This document shows, piece after piece, positions 33,228-41,710 of a stretch of DNA of 42,739 nt. A program made the translations under genes and the position numbers. The first letter of the stretch is position 1. Every line of letters starts with the position of its first letter. Where the stretch lies: assembly GCA_027483175.1 (NCBI GenBank), contig JAIXVE010000185.1, forward strand, positions 1 to 42,739. The letters run 5' to 3'. Source of the DNA: Verrucomicrobiaceae bacterium (GTDB lineage: Bacteria; Verrucomicrobiota; Verrucomicrobiia; Verrucomicrobiales; V1-33). Under the pieces are notes generated by a model, which saw only the letters and a program-made list of their open reading frames with translations, was not told the DNA's origin and did not search any database.

Positions 33228-33467
33228 TTGGGTCGGTGACGGTGACGGTGGTGCCGGAGCCGGGGAGTGCGGGACTGCTGGCGGCGGCGGCGCTGATGGC
33301 CCTGAGGTGGCGGGGAGGTGGGGGTGGGGTGGTTGCGGGGTGAGTTCTTCCTTGAAGGTGGCGGGTGGGGGGTGATGGATGGGGATCCCCATTTTCCTGA
33401 CTATTTCATGCACAAACTGCTCGTTACCGGAGGCTCCCTGCTGGAGGGGGATGTCTATGTTAGTGGA
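33228..33467 (+). repeat. Right copy of long duplication (PEP-CTERM tail plus murA head)
   Basis: This copy keeps the full 240-base arrangement: PEP-CTERM tail (33230-33343), intergenic stretch, and the first 60 bases of intact murA. Its left boundary is abrupt; the bases before 33228 do not match those before 30123. Confidence 0.85.
33230..33343 (+). pseudogene. Headless PEP-CTERM gene fragment
   Basis: In frame this reads GSVTVTVVPEPGSAGLLAAA and then LMALRWRGGGG before TGA, the same sorting signal as the gene at 29642 but without any upstream coding part. It is the product of the duplication rather than a separate gene. Confidence 0.85.
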
Positions 33468-34670
33468 TCGAAGAATTCGGCGCTGCCGATTCTGGCGGCG
33501 ACGCTGCTGACGCGGGACCGGTGTGTGATTCACCGGGTGCCGGATTTGAGCGACACGAATTACATGACGCAGATTCTGGCGAGTCTGGGGGCGCATGTGG
33601 AACGGGCGAGCGGGACGGTGATGGTGGAGGCGGAGGAGGTGAAGAGTGAAGCGCCGTACGATCTGGTGCGGCGGATGCGGGCGTCGATCTGTGTGATGGG
33701 GCCGCTGCTGGGTCGGACGGGGGAGGCGATGGTGTCGCTGCCGGGTGGTTGTGTGATCGGGGATCGTCCGGTGGATCTGCATTTGCGGGGTCTGGAGCAA
33801 TTGGGGGCGAGTGTTTCGGTGCAGGGCGGGAACATGCACATCAAGGCGGTCGAGGGCATGGGTGGCCGGGAGGTGAACATGCGGGGCAAGCATGGGTCGA
33901 CGGTGCTGGGGACGGACAATCTGATGATGGCGGCGGTGCTGGTGCCGGGGACGACGGTGATCGAGGGGGCGGCGATGGAACCGGAGGTGGAGGACCTAGC
34001 GAATTTTCTGATCCGAATGGGCGCGAAGATTGAAGGGGCGGGGACGCGTCGGATTGTGATTGAAGGGGTGCGGGAGCTCCACGGGGCGGAACACACGGTG
34101 ATTGCGGACCGGATCGAGGCGGGGACGTTTCTGATTGCCGGAGCGATTGCGGGCAAGCGGGTGACGCTGCGGCGCTGCTGTCCGGAACACATGACGGCGT
34201 TTCTGAAGACCCTGACAGACAGTGGTTATCCGGTGACGGTGGAGGGCGACAGCATCACGGTGTCGCGCGCCGAGAATCCGCGGGGCGGGGAGATTCGCAC
34301 GGAGCCGTATCCCGGATTTCCGACGGACATGCAGGCGCAGTTCACGGCGCTGTATGCTAGTGTCCCGGGGATCAGTGTGATCACGGAAACGATTTTCCCG
34401 CAGCGGTTCATGCACGTGCCGGAACTGAACCGGATGGGGGCGCAGATCACGCTGGAAGGGGCGACGGCGGTCATCAAGGGGGTGCCGCAACTGAGCGGTG
34501 CGCCGGTGATGGCGAGCGATCTGCGGGCGAGTGCGGCGCTGGTGCTGGCGGGGCTGGGTGCGGAAGGCGAGACGGAGATCAACCGGCTCTATCACATCGA
34601 CCGCGGTTACGAGCACATTGACGACAAGCTTTCGCGGCTGGGGGCGAATGTGCGCCGGGTGAAGGCGTGA
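33408..34670 (+). CDS. murA: UDP-N-acetylglucosamine 1-carboxyvinyltransferase
   Basis: This 420-residue protein is MurA, which transfers enolpyruvate from PEP to UDP-GlcNAc in the first committed step of peptidoglycan synthesis. It starts MHKLLVTGGSLLEGDVYVSGSKNSAL. The active-site cysteine loop is LPGGCVIGDRPVDLH, with Cys present, so it should be fosfomycin-sensitive by residue type. Later blocks (GTDNLMMAAV, DRIEAGTFLIAGAI, FPTDMQAQF, DLRASAALVLAGL) are canonical. The frame is open 30 codons upstream, but that part is duplicated intergenic DNA. Codons are strongly G-ending, opposite to the C-ending codons of plus-strand genes in the left half. Confidence 0.97.
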   Translation: MHKLLVTGGSLLEGDVYVSGSKNSALPILAATLLTRDRCVIHRVPDLSDTNYMTQILASLGAHVERASGTVMVEAEEVKSEAPYDLVRRMRASICVMGPLLGRTGEAMVSLPGGCVIGDRPVDLHLRGLEQLGASVSVQGGNMHIKAVEGMGGREVNMRGKHGSTVLGTDNLMMAAVLVPGTTVIEGAAMEPEVEDLANFLIRMGAKIEGAGTRRIVIEGVRELHGAEHTVIADRIEAGTFLIAGAIAGKRVTLRRCCPEHMTAFLKTLTDSGYPVTVEGDSITVSRAENPRGGEIRTEPYPGFPTDMQAQFTALYASVPGISVITETIFPQRFMHVPELNRMGAQITLEGATAVIKGVPQLSGAPVMASDLRASAALVLAGLGAEGETEINRLYHIDRGYEHIDDKLSRLGANVRRVKA

Positions 34671-34790
34671 CGCGGCGCGGGCTTGCGGTCGGCGGCTGGG
34701 TGAGGCGCGGGCGCGGGCGGATATTTCGGTTGGCAAGGCGGGTGAAGCCGTTAGCATCGGGCTGCTGCCGGAGTGGCGCACAACAAACTT

Positions 34791-35555
34791 ATGAAGCTGA
34801 CATTCAATCGATTCCTTGGCGCTGTGGCGCTGATTTCCGGTATTTGTGGTCCGGTGCGGGCGGCTGAGCCTGATGCGGCTGAACTGTTGCGGGGGATGTC
34901 GGCGAAGCTGGCGTCGGCTCCTGGTTTCCAGTTCAAGGCGGTGCGGGAGATTGATGCGTCGCTGCTGGAAGGCCGGGATGTGGCGGAGAAGGCGAAGGTT
35001 TCGGTGGCGGTGTCGCGGCCCGGGAAGCTGGCGGCGACGTCGGAGAGCAAGACGGGAAGCCGTCGGATTGTGGCGGACGGGGCGACGTTGTCGCTCCTTG
35101 ATGTGGAGTCGAATTACCATGCGGTGCTGCCGATGCGGACGGACATTGACGGGCTGGTGGCGAAGCTGGACCGGACGTATGGATTCACGCCGCCGCTGGC
35201 GGAGTTTGTGGTGAGCGATCCTGCGGCGAAGATGCGCGGGCATGCGCAGACGGTGACGTATCTGGGCCGTGCGAAGGACGGCGGGTTTCTGGGTCTGGGC
35301 GGGGTGGCGTGCCACCGGATCGGATTGAGTGGACCGGTGGCGGATGCGGAATTGTGGATCGGGGTGGCGGATCAATTGCCGCGGCGGTTGGTGGCGACGT
35401 TCAAGCGTGACGGACAGCCGCAGGTGCGCGTGCGGTTCAAGGGATGGCAGCTGGGAGTGCCGGCTGCGTCGCAGTTTGCCTTCGTGCCGCCGAGCGGCAG
35501 TGAAAAGATCGAGATGCTGAGCACCGCGGAGATGGAAGCGGCGGCGAAGCGTTGA
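34791..35555 (+). CDS. DUF2092 family exported protein
   Basis: The protein has 254 residues from the ATG at 34791; a GTG six codons earlier is possible. It has a signal peptide (MKLTFNRFLGAVALISGICGPVRAA). The mature part matches the DUF2092 pattern: LLRGMSAKLASAPGFQFKAV, VSVAVSRPGKLAATSESKTG, then a lipid-carrier-like beta sheet with FGFTPPLAEFV-type block and QLPRRLVATFKRDGQPQ. This fold resembles LolA/outer-membrane lipoprotein carriers, but no function is proven. The repeat protein follows 35 bases later in the same direction. Confidence 0.8.
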   Translation: MKLTFNRFLGAVALISGICGPVRAAEPDAAELLRGMSAKLASAPGFQFKAVREIDASLLEGRDVAEKAKVSVAVSRPGKLAATSESKTGSRRIVADGATLSLLDVESNYHAVLPMRTDIDGLVAKLDRTYGFTPPLAEFVVSDPAAKMRGHAQTVTYLGRAKDGGFLGLGGVACHRIGLSGPVADAELWIGVADQLPRRLVATFKRDGQPQVRVRFKGWQLGVPAASQFAFVPPSGSEKIEMLSTAEMEAAAKR

Positions 35556-35590
35556 TTGCATTGGATAACCCGAACCAGAAAGACTGAACT

Positions 35591-36046
35591 ATGAAGACTT
35601 CCCTGAAGATTTCCCGGGCGATGGCCATGGGTGCGATGTTGTTGGGCATGGCTGCGGTGGCGCAGGCTGATGTGTATGGTGTGCGCGGCCCTCGTGGCGC
35701 GGCGGTGGTGGGTGAAGACCGGGCGGCGGCGGTGACGCGTCGCGGTGTGGCGGTGAGCGGGCCGAACGGGACCGCGGTGGCGCGTCGTCCGGTGGCTCCA
35801 GCGCCCGTGGTGGTGGCTCCGCGTCCGGTCGTGGTGGCGCCAGCGCCGGTGGTCGTGGCTCCGCGTCCCGTGGTGGTTGCGCCAGCGCCGGTCGTGGCGG
35901 CTCCGTTGCCTGCCGGGTATGTGCGGGTGGTGCCTGCTGGGTATCGGACAGTGGTGTACCGCGGGTACAACTGCAGGTATGTCGGCGGCGTGTATTACCG
36001 GCCGGTGATGTATCAGGGTTCTACGGTGTACGTGGTGGTACACTGA
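35591..36046 (+). CDS. Secreted Ala/Pro/Val repeat protein
   Basis: The protein has 151 residues with a signal peptide ending near AQA-DVYG. The centre is a VAPRPVVVAPAPVV repeat. The C-terminal domain (VPAGYRTVVYRGYNCRYVGGVYYRPVMYQGSTVYVVV) resembles the Tyr/Val-rich module of DUF6515-type envelope proteins. It is probably envelope-associated and co-transcribed with the DUF2092 gene, and it is followed by a terminator. Confidence 0.75.
   Translation: MKTSLKISRAMAMGAMLLGMAAVAQADVYGVRGPRGAAVVGEDRAAAVTRRGVAVSGPNGTAVARRPVAPAPVVVAPRPVVVAPAPVVVAPRPVVVAPAPVVAAPLPAGYVRVVPAGYRTVVYRGYNCRYVGGVYYRPVMYQGSTVYVVVH
35799..35905 (+). repeat. 42-bp in-frame tandem repeat
   Basis: A 42-base unit encoding 14 residues (VVVAPRPVVVAPAP) occurs about two and a third times with a few synonymous changes. 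Its length is a multiple of three, so copy changes would preserve the frame. Confidence 0.75.
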
Positions 36047-36073
36047 GAGGAGAGATTTCCAGATCGGATTGTG

Positions 36074-36114
36074 CGGCGGCCGCGAATGTTGATTCGCGGC
36101 CGCCGTTTGCTTTT
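36074..36114 (+). terminator. Terminator hairpin after the repeat protein
   Basis: A perfect 14-bp stem (36074-36087 with 36092-36105) closes a GTTG loop and is followed by TTTGCTTTT. It ends the plus-strand unit that starts at the DUF2092 gene or at murA. Confidence 0.85.
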
Positions 36115-36141
36115 GGCGGGCGAGGGTTGAGCGTTTCAAGT

Positions 36142-36160
36142 CACAGGCAAGATGCCTGTG
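36142..36160. repeat. Short perfect palindromic hairpin between convergent genes
   Basis: CACAGGCA and TGCCTGTG form an 8-bp stem with an AGA loop. There is no T run. Palindromes of this type (AGGCAAGATGCCT core) recall dispersed REP-like elements, but only this copy is in the window. Confidence 0.55.
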
Positions 36161-36168
36161 TCAGTGTG

Positions 36169-38673
36169 CTAGATGCGGCGGAGGACGACGCTGCCGAGGG
36201 CGCTGGCGAGGGCGAGGAGGGAGCACCATGATTCGAGGCCTTTGCGGGTGCGGGCGGGGCGGAGCCCGTCGCGGACGGTGGCGGGTGCGAAGGCGGGTGC
36301 GGCGGCGAGGGCGGGTGGGACGTCGCGGCTGAGGCGGTATTCGGGCGGGGACGGGCGATTGTAGTGGAGGACCTTGAGTTTGTTGGAGTCCTTGTCGCGG
36401 AGGCGGAGCGTGAGTTTTTCGCGGCCTTCGAGGGGGAGGGAGGCGGTGTAGCGTCCGAGACCGCGTTCTTCGATGGTGACTGGGAATTCGCGGCTGTTTT
36501 CGTCGACGGCGAGGGCGTCCCATTGGAGATTGCCGACGGGCATGCCGTCGGGGTCGCGGCGGGTGATGTCGATGAGCCAGCGGTTCTGGTCGATGGCGGA
36601 GCGGACCTCCATGCCCTCGGTGTCGTTTTTGCGGAGGATGGAGCGGAGGACCTGGGCCCAGAATTTGCCGCAGCCGTCCCATGCGAGCCATTCGCCGCCC
36701 CATTTTTCGGTGAGGTCGGAGGTGAAGGAGAGCCCCTGGCCGAGACCGAAGCGGCCGATGGCGAGGAGAGGGTCGCCGGTGTCTGCGGAGAGGATGGTCT
36801 GGGTGGCGGGTTTGGCTTCGGTCATGACGTAGCCGAGAGCGGAGGGGAGACTGTCGGCGTAGCCTGCGAGCATGGGGTGGTCGGTGGTGACGATGGGGGC
36901 GTAGACGTCTTCTTTGATCGCGCTTTTGCTGGCCTGCATGGTTTCGCGCGTGAAGATCTGGGGGACGGTGTTAGGGTCGGTGGCGGCGTAGAAGCGTCCC
37001 TTGCCGATTTCTGCGATGGACTGGAGGAGATCGGCTGAGGCGCCGTCGCCGAGAGCGACGGTGGAGACGGTGACGCCGCTGTCGGCGAGACTCTGGGTGA
37101 GTTCGGCGAAGCCCTGGTCGGGGGTCTGGCCGTCGGTCATGCAGATCATGTGTTTGACCTTGGCGGCGCAGTTATCGAGCATTTGTTTGGCCTGCTGCAT
37201 GGCCGGGTACATGTCGGTGCCGCCGCCTGCTTCGATGGTATCGATGGCGGCCTGGATGGCGTCTTTTTCGGAGGCGCGGCGGAGGTCGGAGACGATCTGG
37301 GGTTCGCTGTCGAAGCCGATGACGGCGATCTGGTCCTGGGGGCCGAGGAGTTCGACGGAGGCTTTGGCGGCCTGGCGTGCGAGGGCGATGGGGAGCCCTT
37401 CCATGGAGCCGGATTTGTCCATGACGAGGACCATGGCGAGGGAAGGTTTTTCCTTTTCCTTTTCGAAGCGGCTGACGAGTGGGAGGACGTCTTCGACTGG
37501 GGTCTTGTAGTAACCGCCGAGGCCGAAGGAGTTTTCGGAGCCGAGCATGGCGAGGCCGCCGCCGAAGTCCTGGACGTAGCGCTTGAGGAGATCCATCTGG
37601 CGGGCGTTGAGGGACGTGGCGGGGACATCGGCGAGGACGACGGCTCCGAAGGAGAGGAGTTCGTCCATGGTTTCGGGGACCCCGTTTTCGCCGCGGACGT
37701 CGACATCGAATTCCTGTTCCTGGAGGGCGCGGGAGATGCCGCGCATTTCCTTAGGGGATTTGTGGATGACGAGGAGACGGCTTTTGCCTTTGACCTCGAT
37801 GGTGGTGGAGGCCTGATTATTGATAGGGAAGCGGTCCTGAGCGGGGACGAGTTCAGCGGTCCAGAGACTGGCCCCGGGGGTGGTCATGGGGATATCGAAT
37901 TCGATCGAGTTGGGGCTGGTGGCGGAGAGGCTGATGGGTTTTTCTGCGACGGCGACGCCCTTGCTGAGGATGCGGACCTTGGCCTGCATGTCGCGGTTGG
38001 CGGCGAGGCGGACGTTGAGGCGGACGATTTCGCCGGCGAAGGCGGAGGGGGTATTGGGTTCGACGGAGACGATGGAGGCTTCGGGGTCGGAGAGACTGTC
38101 GAGGCGTTGCCAGACGACGTCGACGTCTTCGCGGCGGAGGGTTTCCATGGCTGCGGCGATGCTGCCGTCGGTTTCGAGGCCATCGGTGAGGAGGACGAGG
38201 CGGCGGCTTTTGCCGGCTGGGAAGGCGAGTCTGGTGCTGAGGACGGCGTCTGCGAGTCTGGAGGCCGAGCGGAACTGGTCATCGGCGATGCCTTTGCTCC
38301 ATGTGTCGAGTTCTTTGGCGAGGTCTTCGGTTTTGCGGAGGCGGACGCCGTTGGCGAAGGAGAAGACGGAGTGGGAGTCGCCGGAGCGGAGGGAGGTGAC
38401 GGCGGAGTTGACCTCGTCGACGGCTTTGCGGGAGGCGGTGGGGTCGACGCTCTGGGAGACATCGACGAGGAAGACGACGTGGGCGTCGTCTGCGTCTTTC
38501 ATCCAGCCTGGGCGGCAGAGGGCGAGGACGAGGAGGATGACGGCGAGGCAGCGGAGGAGGAAGGAGGCCGTCATGAGGCGTTTCGGCCTATCCACGAGGG
38601 TGAACCAGAAACCGCCGGCCAGCACAAGGAGGCTGAGCAGCCACCACAACGGAGAGAGATAAGTGAGGTGCAT
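36169..38673 (-). CDS. Membrane protein with two von Willebrand A domains
   Basis: The protein has 834 residues from the ATG at 38673 (MHLTYLSPLWWLLSLLVLAGG). Two membrane helices lie at about 8-25 and 36-54. The first VWA domain starts at HVVFLVDVSQSVD (MIDAS Asp71-x-Ser-x-Ser). A class I glutamine-amidotransferase-like segment follows at about 295-410. A second VWA domain starts at MVLVMDKSGSMEG with GGTDMYPA as the later MIDAS part. A further helix lies at the C-terminus before VVLRRI. The layout is that of BatA/YegL-like large VWA membrane proteins often found near MoxR ATPases, but none is nearby. The frame is open 87 codons upstream, where it is a Pro/Ser shadow. Confidence 0.88.
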   Translation of the reverse strand: MHLTYLSPLWWLLSLLVLAGGFWFTLVDRPKRLMTASFLLRCLAVILLVLALCRPGWMKDADDAHVVFLVDVSQSVDPTASRKAVDEVNSAVTSLRSGDSHSVFSFANGVRLRKTEDLAKELDTWSKGIADDQFRSASRLADAVLSTRLAFPAGKSRRLVLLTDGLETDGSIAAAMETLRREDVDVVWQRLDSLSDPEASIVSVEPNTPSAFAGEIVRLNVRLAANRDMQAKVRILSKGVAVAEKPISLSATSPNSIEFDIPMTTPGASLWTAELVPAQDRFPINNQASTTIEVKGKSRLLVIHKSPKEMRGISRALQEQEFDVDVRGENGVPETMDELLSFGAVVLADVPATSLNARQMDLLKRYVQDFGGGLAMLGSENSFGLGGYYKTPVEDVLPLVSRFEKEKEKPSLAMVLVMDKSGSMEGLPIALARQAAKASVELLGPQDQIAVIGFDSEPQIVSDLRRASEKDAIQAAIDTIEAGGGTDMYPAMQQAKQMLDNCAAKVKHMICMTDGQTPDQGFAELTQSLADSGVTVSTVALGDGASADLLQSIAEIGKGRFYAATDPNTVPQIFTRETMQASKSAIKEDVYAPIVTTDHPMLAGYADSLPSALGYVMTEAKPATQTILSADTGDPLLAIGRFGLGQGLSFTSDLTEKWGGEWLAWDGCGKFWAQVLRSILRKNDTEGMEVRSAIDQNRWLIDITRRDPDGMPVGNLQWDALAVDENSREFPVTIEERGLGRYTASLPLEGREKLTLRLRDKDSNKLKVLHYNRPSPPEYRLSRDVPPALAAAPAFAPATVRDGLRPARTRKGLESWCSLLALASALGSVVLRRI

Positions 38674-38991
38674 GGAGCGGGGAAGTCGCGGGAGGTTATG
38701 GCTGCTGGCGGGGGCGGTGTCCACCGGGAAGCGGTACGGTTTGGGGGAGAGGGATGAGGGTGGAGCGCGGTGTGTCGGGATTGGTGAACGAATTCCGGGG
38801 GCGGCGGGGCATTTTCCAGAGGGCTTCGTAGCGCTGCCGCCGGGAGTCCTGTGAGGGGGCTGGGCGGAGGTGGGTTGAGTGTGAGGGAAAGTGGTGCGAG
38901 TGGAGAGAAGAGGAGGGGGCGAGGGGTCCTTCAAATGGGGGGTGCGGGTGGAAGTCCTTGACGAGGCGGGTGTTGATGGAGAACATGTTGC
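38674..38991. promoter_or_regulatory. Divergent intergenic region
   Basis: This 318-base region separates the VWA gene (minus) from a PEP-CTERM gene (plus), so it must carry both promoters. It is G-rich without clear boxes, and no small gene is convincing. Confidence 0.4.
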
Positions 38992-39621
38992 ATGCGAACC
39001 TGCTTCGTGATGGGATGGACGCTGATGGCTTTTGGGCTGTCGGGGCAGGCGGCGACGACGATTTACACGGACCCTGCGGTGTTTCTGGCGGCGGTTGGGG
39101 GTGTGGTGACGGAGGGATTTGACGGGCTGCCGGAGCCGGGGAACGAACTTGGGGAGACGCGGAGTTTCAGTGTTGGGGGGATTTCGGTGGTGGCGTCGAC
39201 GGGGAGCGAGCTTTACACGGCTGGGAGTGCGCTGGATATCTGGCTATCAACCGTGGTGCCGGAGCAGGTGATTGATTTTGATTTTTCGGGGGACGCGCTT
39301 TATGCGGTGGGGGGCAATTTTTTCACTTCGGATGTGAGTGGATACCGGACGCCTGGCAGTGTGGAGGTGATGATCAATGACGCGACGAGCTACACGGTGA
39401 CGTATTCGGTGGCGACGTCGTTTGTGGGGTTTGTTTCTGATGAACCGATCACGAGACTGAGTGTGGTGGCGGTGCAGCCTGGGAGCGGGCCGGTGTGGCC
39501 GACGGCGAACAACCTTGTGTTCGGTGGGGTGTCGGTGGTGCCGGAGCCTGAATCGGCGATGATTCAGGGATTGGTGGGCTGGGCGGGGGTGATGGTGGCG
39601 ATGCGGCGGAAGCGCCGCTGA
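38992..39621 (+). CDS. PEP-CTERM secreted protein
   Basis: The protein has 209 residues: a signal peptide (MRTCFVMGWTLMAFGLSGQA), a beta-rich body and the sorting signal VPEPESAMIQGLVGWAGVMVAMRRKRR. The body pattern (DPAVFLAAVGGVVTEGFDGLPEPG, then a jelly-roll-like strand series) is common in PEP-CTERM proteins. It converges with the lipoprotein gene 10 bases on. Confidence 0.85.
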   Translation: MRTCFVMGWTLMAFGLSGQAATTIYTDPAVFLAAVGGVVTEGFDGLPEPGNELGETRSFSVGGISVVASTGSELYTAGSALDIWLSTVVPEQVIDFDFSGDALYAVGGNFFTSDVSGYRTPGSVEVMINDATSYTVTYSVATSFVGFVSDEPITRLSVVAVQPGSGPVWPTANNLVFGGVSVVPEPESAMIQGLVGWAGVMVAMRRKRR

Positions 39622-39631
39622 GGGGGAGGTG

Positions 39632-40309
39632 TCAGGGTTTGCCGAGGGCCTGGCGGATGTCGTCGACGGTGGCGGGTTCCTCGTTGGTGCCGCTCATGAT
39701 GAGGCTGGTGATTTTTTCTGCGGTGCCTTTGTCGGCGTTGATCATCTTTGGCTGAGTGAAGCCTTTCTGGGCGTCTTTTTCGGCTGGATAGTAGTAGCCG
39801 GTGCGGGCGGTGCGGTCGCTGCCGGGGAAGTCGCGGACATTGGCGGCGCGGTCCTGATTGCGGTTAGTGTATGCGGCGACGGAGCGGTCCTGTTCGCGGA
39901 AGTTTTTGGAGGCTTCCGAGGAAGTGCTGCCGGATTCCGAGGCGGAGCTGCCGGAGAAGCGGGAGGTCATTTTCTGGAGGAACGACTGCTTGTCGGCGCT
40001 GCCGAGTTCCCTGGTGGAGCCGCCGTAGCGTTTGGCGACGAAGTCGCGGGTCTGGTTGAAGGATCGCATGTCCTTCTGGGCGGTCTTGCCGGAGAACATT
40101 TTGCCGCTGAGGGCGTTGAGGCCGCCGGAGCCGTTGGATTGATAGCCGAAGGGGTCGGCGGCCTGGAAGCGGGCATTGGGGTCGACTTCGCCGCCGCCGG
40201 ATGCGGCGGAGAGACTGGTCTGGGTGGGGCCTGCGACGATGGTGCGCTGGGACTCGCAGGCCGGGAGGAGGGCGGCGGCGAGGGCGGCTAGGGTAGGGAG
40301 AAGGCGCAT
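39632..40309 (-). CDS. Lipoprotein of unknown function
   Basis: The protein has 225 residues. The signal MRLLPTLAALAAALLPAC has a lipobox with Cys18. The mature part is polar, Ser/Gly/Lys-rich and largely disordered by eye, with a short C-terminal helix (EPATVDDIRQALGKP). No family is recognised. It starts 10 bases after the stop of rfbA, so it is the last gene of that unit. Confidence 0.75.
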   Translation of the reverse strand: MRLLPTLAALAAALLPACESQRTIVAGPTQTSLSAASGGGEVDPNARFQAADPFGYQSNGSGGLNALSGKMFSGKTAQKDMRSFNQTRDFVAKRYGGSTRELGSADKQSFLQKMTSRFSGSSASESGSTSSEASKNFREQDRSVAAYTNRNQDRAANVRDFPGSDRTARTGYYYPAEKDAQKGFTQPKMINADKGTAEKITSLIMSGTNEEPATVDDIRQALGKP

Positions 40310-40319
40310 GGTGGGGTGG

Positions 40320-41204
40320 TCAGCGAGGTTGCTGGCGCCATTCGGTTAGAACGCCTTCGAGGTAGCGGCGGTAGTCCGGGCTGCGGGTGGCGCTGATGAC
40401 GAGTTCGAATTCGGCTTCGCTGATGAAGCCGCGGTTGAAGGCGACTTCTTCGATGCAGGCGACCTTGAGGTTCTGCTGGTGTTCGATGGTGGCGATGTAG
40501 TTGCCTGCTTCGAGGAGACTGGCTGGGGTGCCGGTGTCGAGCCATGCGATGCCGCGGCCGAGGAGGCGGACTTCGAGGGCTCCGTCGTGGAGGTAGGCGT
40601 TGTTGAGGTCGGTGATTTCGAGTTCGCCGCGAGCGGAGGGTTTCTGTTTTTTGACGCGTGCGACGACGGATTCGTCGTAGACGTAGAGGCCTGGGACGGC
40701 GAAGTTGGATTTGGGGAGTTTGGGTTTTTCCTCGATGCTGATGACGCGGCGGGAGGCGTTGAATTCGACGACGCCGAAGCGTTCGGGGTCGCGGACGTGG
40801 TAGCCGAAGACGCAGGCACCTTTTTCCATGGCGAGTGCGGAGCGGAAGAAGTCGAGTTTCCCGTAGAAGATGTTATCGCCGAGGATGAGGGTGGCGCCGG
40901 AGCCGGCGAGGAAGTCTTCGGCGAGGAGGAAGGCCTGGGCGATGCCTTCGGGGGCTGGTTGTTCGATGTATTCGAGGCGGATGCCGAGGCGGGAGCCGTC
41001 GCCGAGGAGGTCGCGGAAGGCTGGGAGGTCCTTTGGGGTGGAGATGATGAGGATTTCGCGGATTCCGCCGAGCATGAGCGTGCTGAGCGGGTAGTAGATC
41101 ATGGGTTTGTCGTAGATCGGGAGCAGCTGTTTGCAGGCGATGCGGGTGAGCGGATCGAGACGGGTGCCGGCGCCGCCGGCGAGGATGATGCCTTTCTTGT
41201 TCAT
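40320..41204 (-). CDS. rfbA: Glucose-1-phosphate thymidylyltransferase
   Basis: The protein has 294 residues from the ATG at 41204 (MNKKGIILAGGAGTRLDPLT). RmlA/RfbA joins dTTP and glucose-1-phosphate to dTDP-glucose, the first step to dTDP-rhamnose. Motifs are the nucleotide loop GGAGTRLDPLT, the QLLPIYDKPMIYYPLSTLML block, EYIEQPAPEGIAQAF, LGDNIFYG and EEKPKLPKSNFAVPGLY. Length fits the family. The partners rfbB, rfbC and rfbD are not in the window. The first 13 codons of the longer frame are not supported. Confidence 0.96.
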   Translation of the reverse strand: MNKKGIILAGGAGTRLDPLTRIACKQLLPIYDKPMIYYPLSTLMLGGIREILIISTPKDLPAFRDLLGDGSRLGIRLEYIEQPAPEGIAQAFLLAEDFLAGSGATLILGDNIFYGKLDFFRSALAMEKGACVFGYHVRDPERFGVVEFNASRRVISIEEKPKLPKSNFAVPGLYVYDESVVARVKKQKPSARGELEITDLNNAYLHDGALEVRLLGRGIAWLDTGTPASLLEAGNYIATIEHQQNLKVACIEEVAFNRGFISEAEFELVISATRSPDYRRYLEGVLTEWRQQPR

Positions 41205-41292
41205 GGGGGCCTTGCTGCTGTGGAGGAGGAATGAAGAAAGCAAGGATGGGGCGGGAGGGCAAGCGGGCAGCGGGGGCGGGAAAATCAGCGGG

Positions 41293-41709
41293 CTACGAGG
41301 GGATCATGAGGAGGAGGCAGGCTGCGCGGGAGGACCATGCGGCGGTGCGCCACCAGTTGGAGGAGACGAGACGCTGGTGGGCCTGGGGGTTGAAACCGGC
41401 GGCGAGGGTGTTGTGGAGAGGGATCTGGACGCGCCATGTGGCGAGCCAATTGAAGATGAGGGGCAGGAGACTGGCGAGGAGCCATGGATTGCGGTTGCCG
41501 AGGTAGACGAGGGCGGCGGCGGTGAGGAGTTCGGTGAGCATGAGGGGAGCGACGAGCCACGTGATGCGGGTGGTGTGCTGCTGGTGATAGGCTGGGAAGG
41601 TGTCGGGGCCGACGAGGGAGAACAGGGGATAGTGGACGAGCTGGATGGTCCAGATGAGGCCGGTGAGGGCGAAGGTTGCGGCGGCGTGGATGGGCAGGAG
41701 CGGGCACAT
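41293..41709 (-). CDS. Four-helix membrane protein
   Basis: The protein has 138 residues from the ATG at 41709. Four membrane helices are evident, with conserved-looking polar motifs QLVHYPLF, FPAYHQQHTTRITW, PLHNTLAAGF and RLVSSNWWRTAAW. These occur in a widespread family of small membrane proteins distantly like DUF1772; the function is unknown. Only one base separates it from the upstream gene's stop, so the two are translationally coupled. Confidence 0.75.
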   Translation of the reverse strand: MCPLLPIHAAATFALTGLIWTIQLVHYPLFSLVGPDTFPAYHQQHTTRITWLVAPLMLTELLTAAALVYLGNRNPWLLASLLPLIFNWLATWRVQIPLHNTLAAGFNPQAHQRLVSSNWWRTAAWSSRAACLLLMIPS

Positions 41710-41710
41710 G

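Noticed and set aside
33996..35561. A 521-codon minus-strand frame
   Set aside because: It is antisense to murA and the DUF2092 gene and consists of Arg/His/Pro-rich shadow sequence.
37150..38757. A 535-codon plus-strand frame
   Set aside because: It is the antisense shadow of the double-VWA gene: Gly/Glu/Asp-monotonous, no recognisable domain, while the minus strand has clear VWA motifs.
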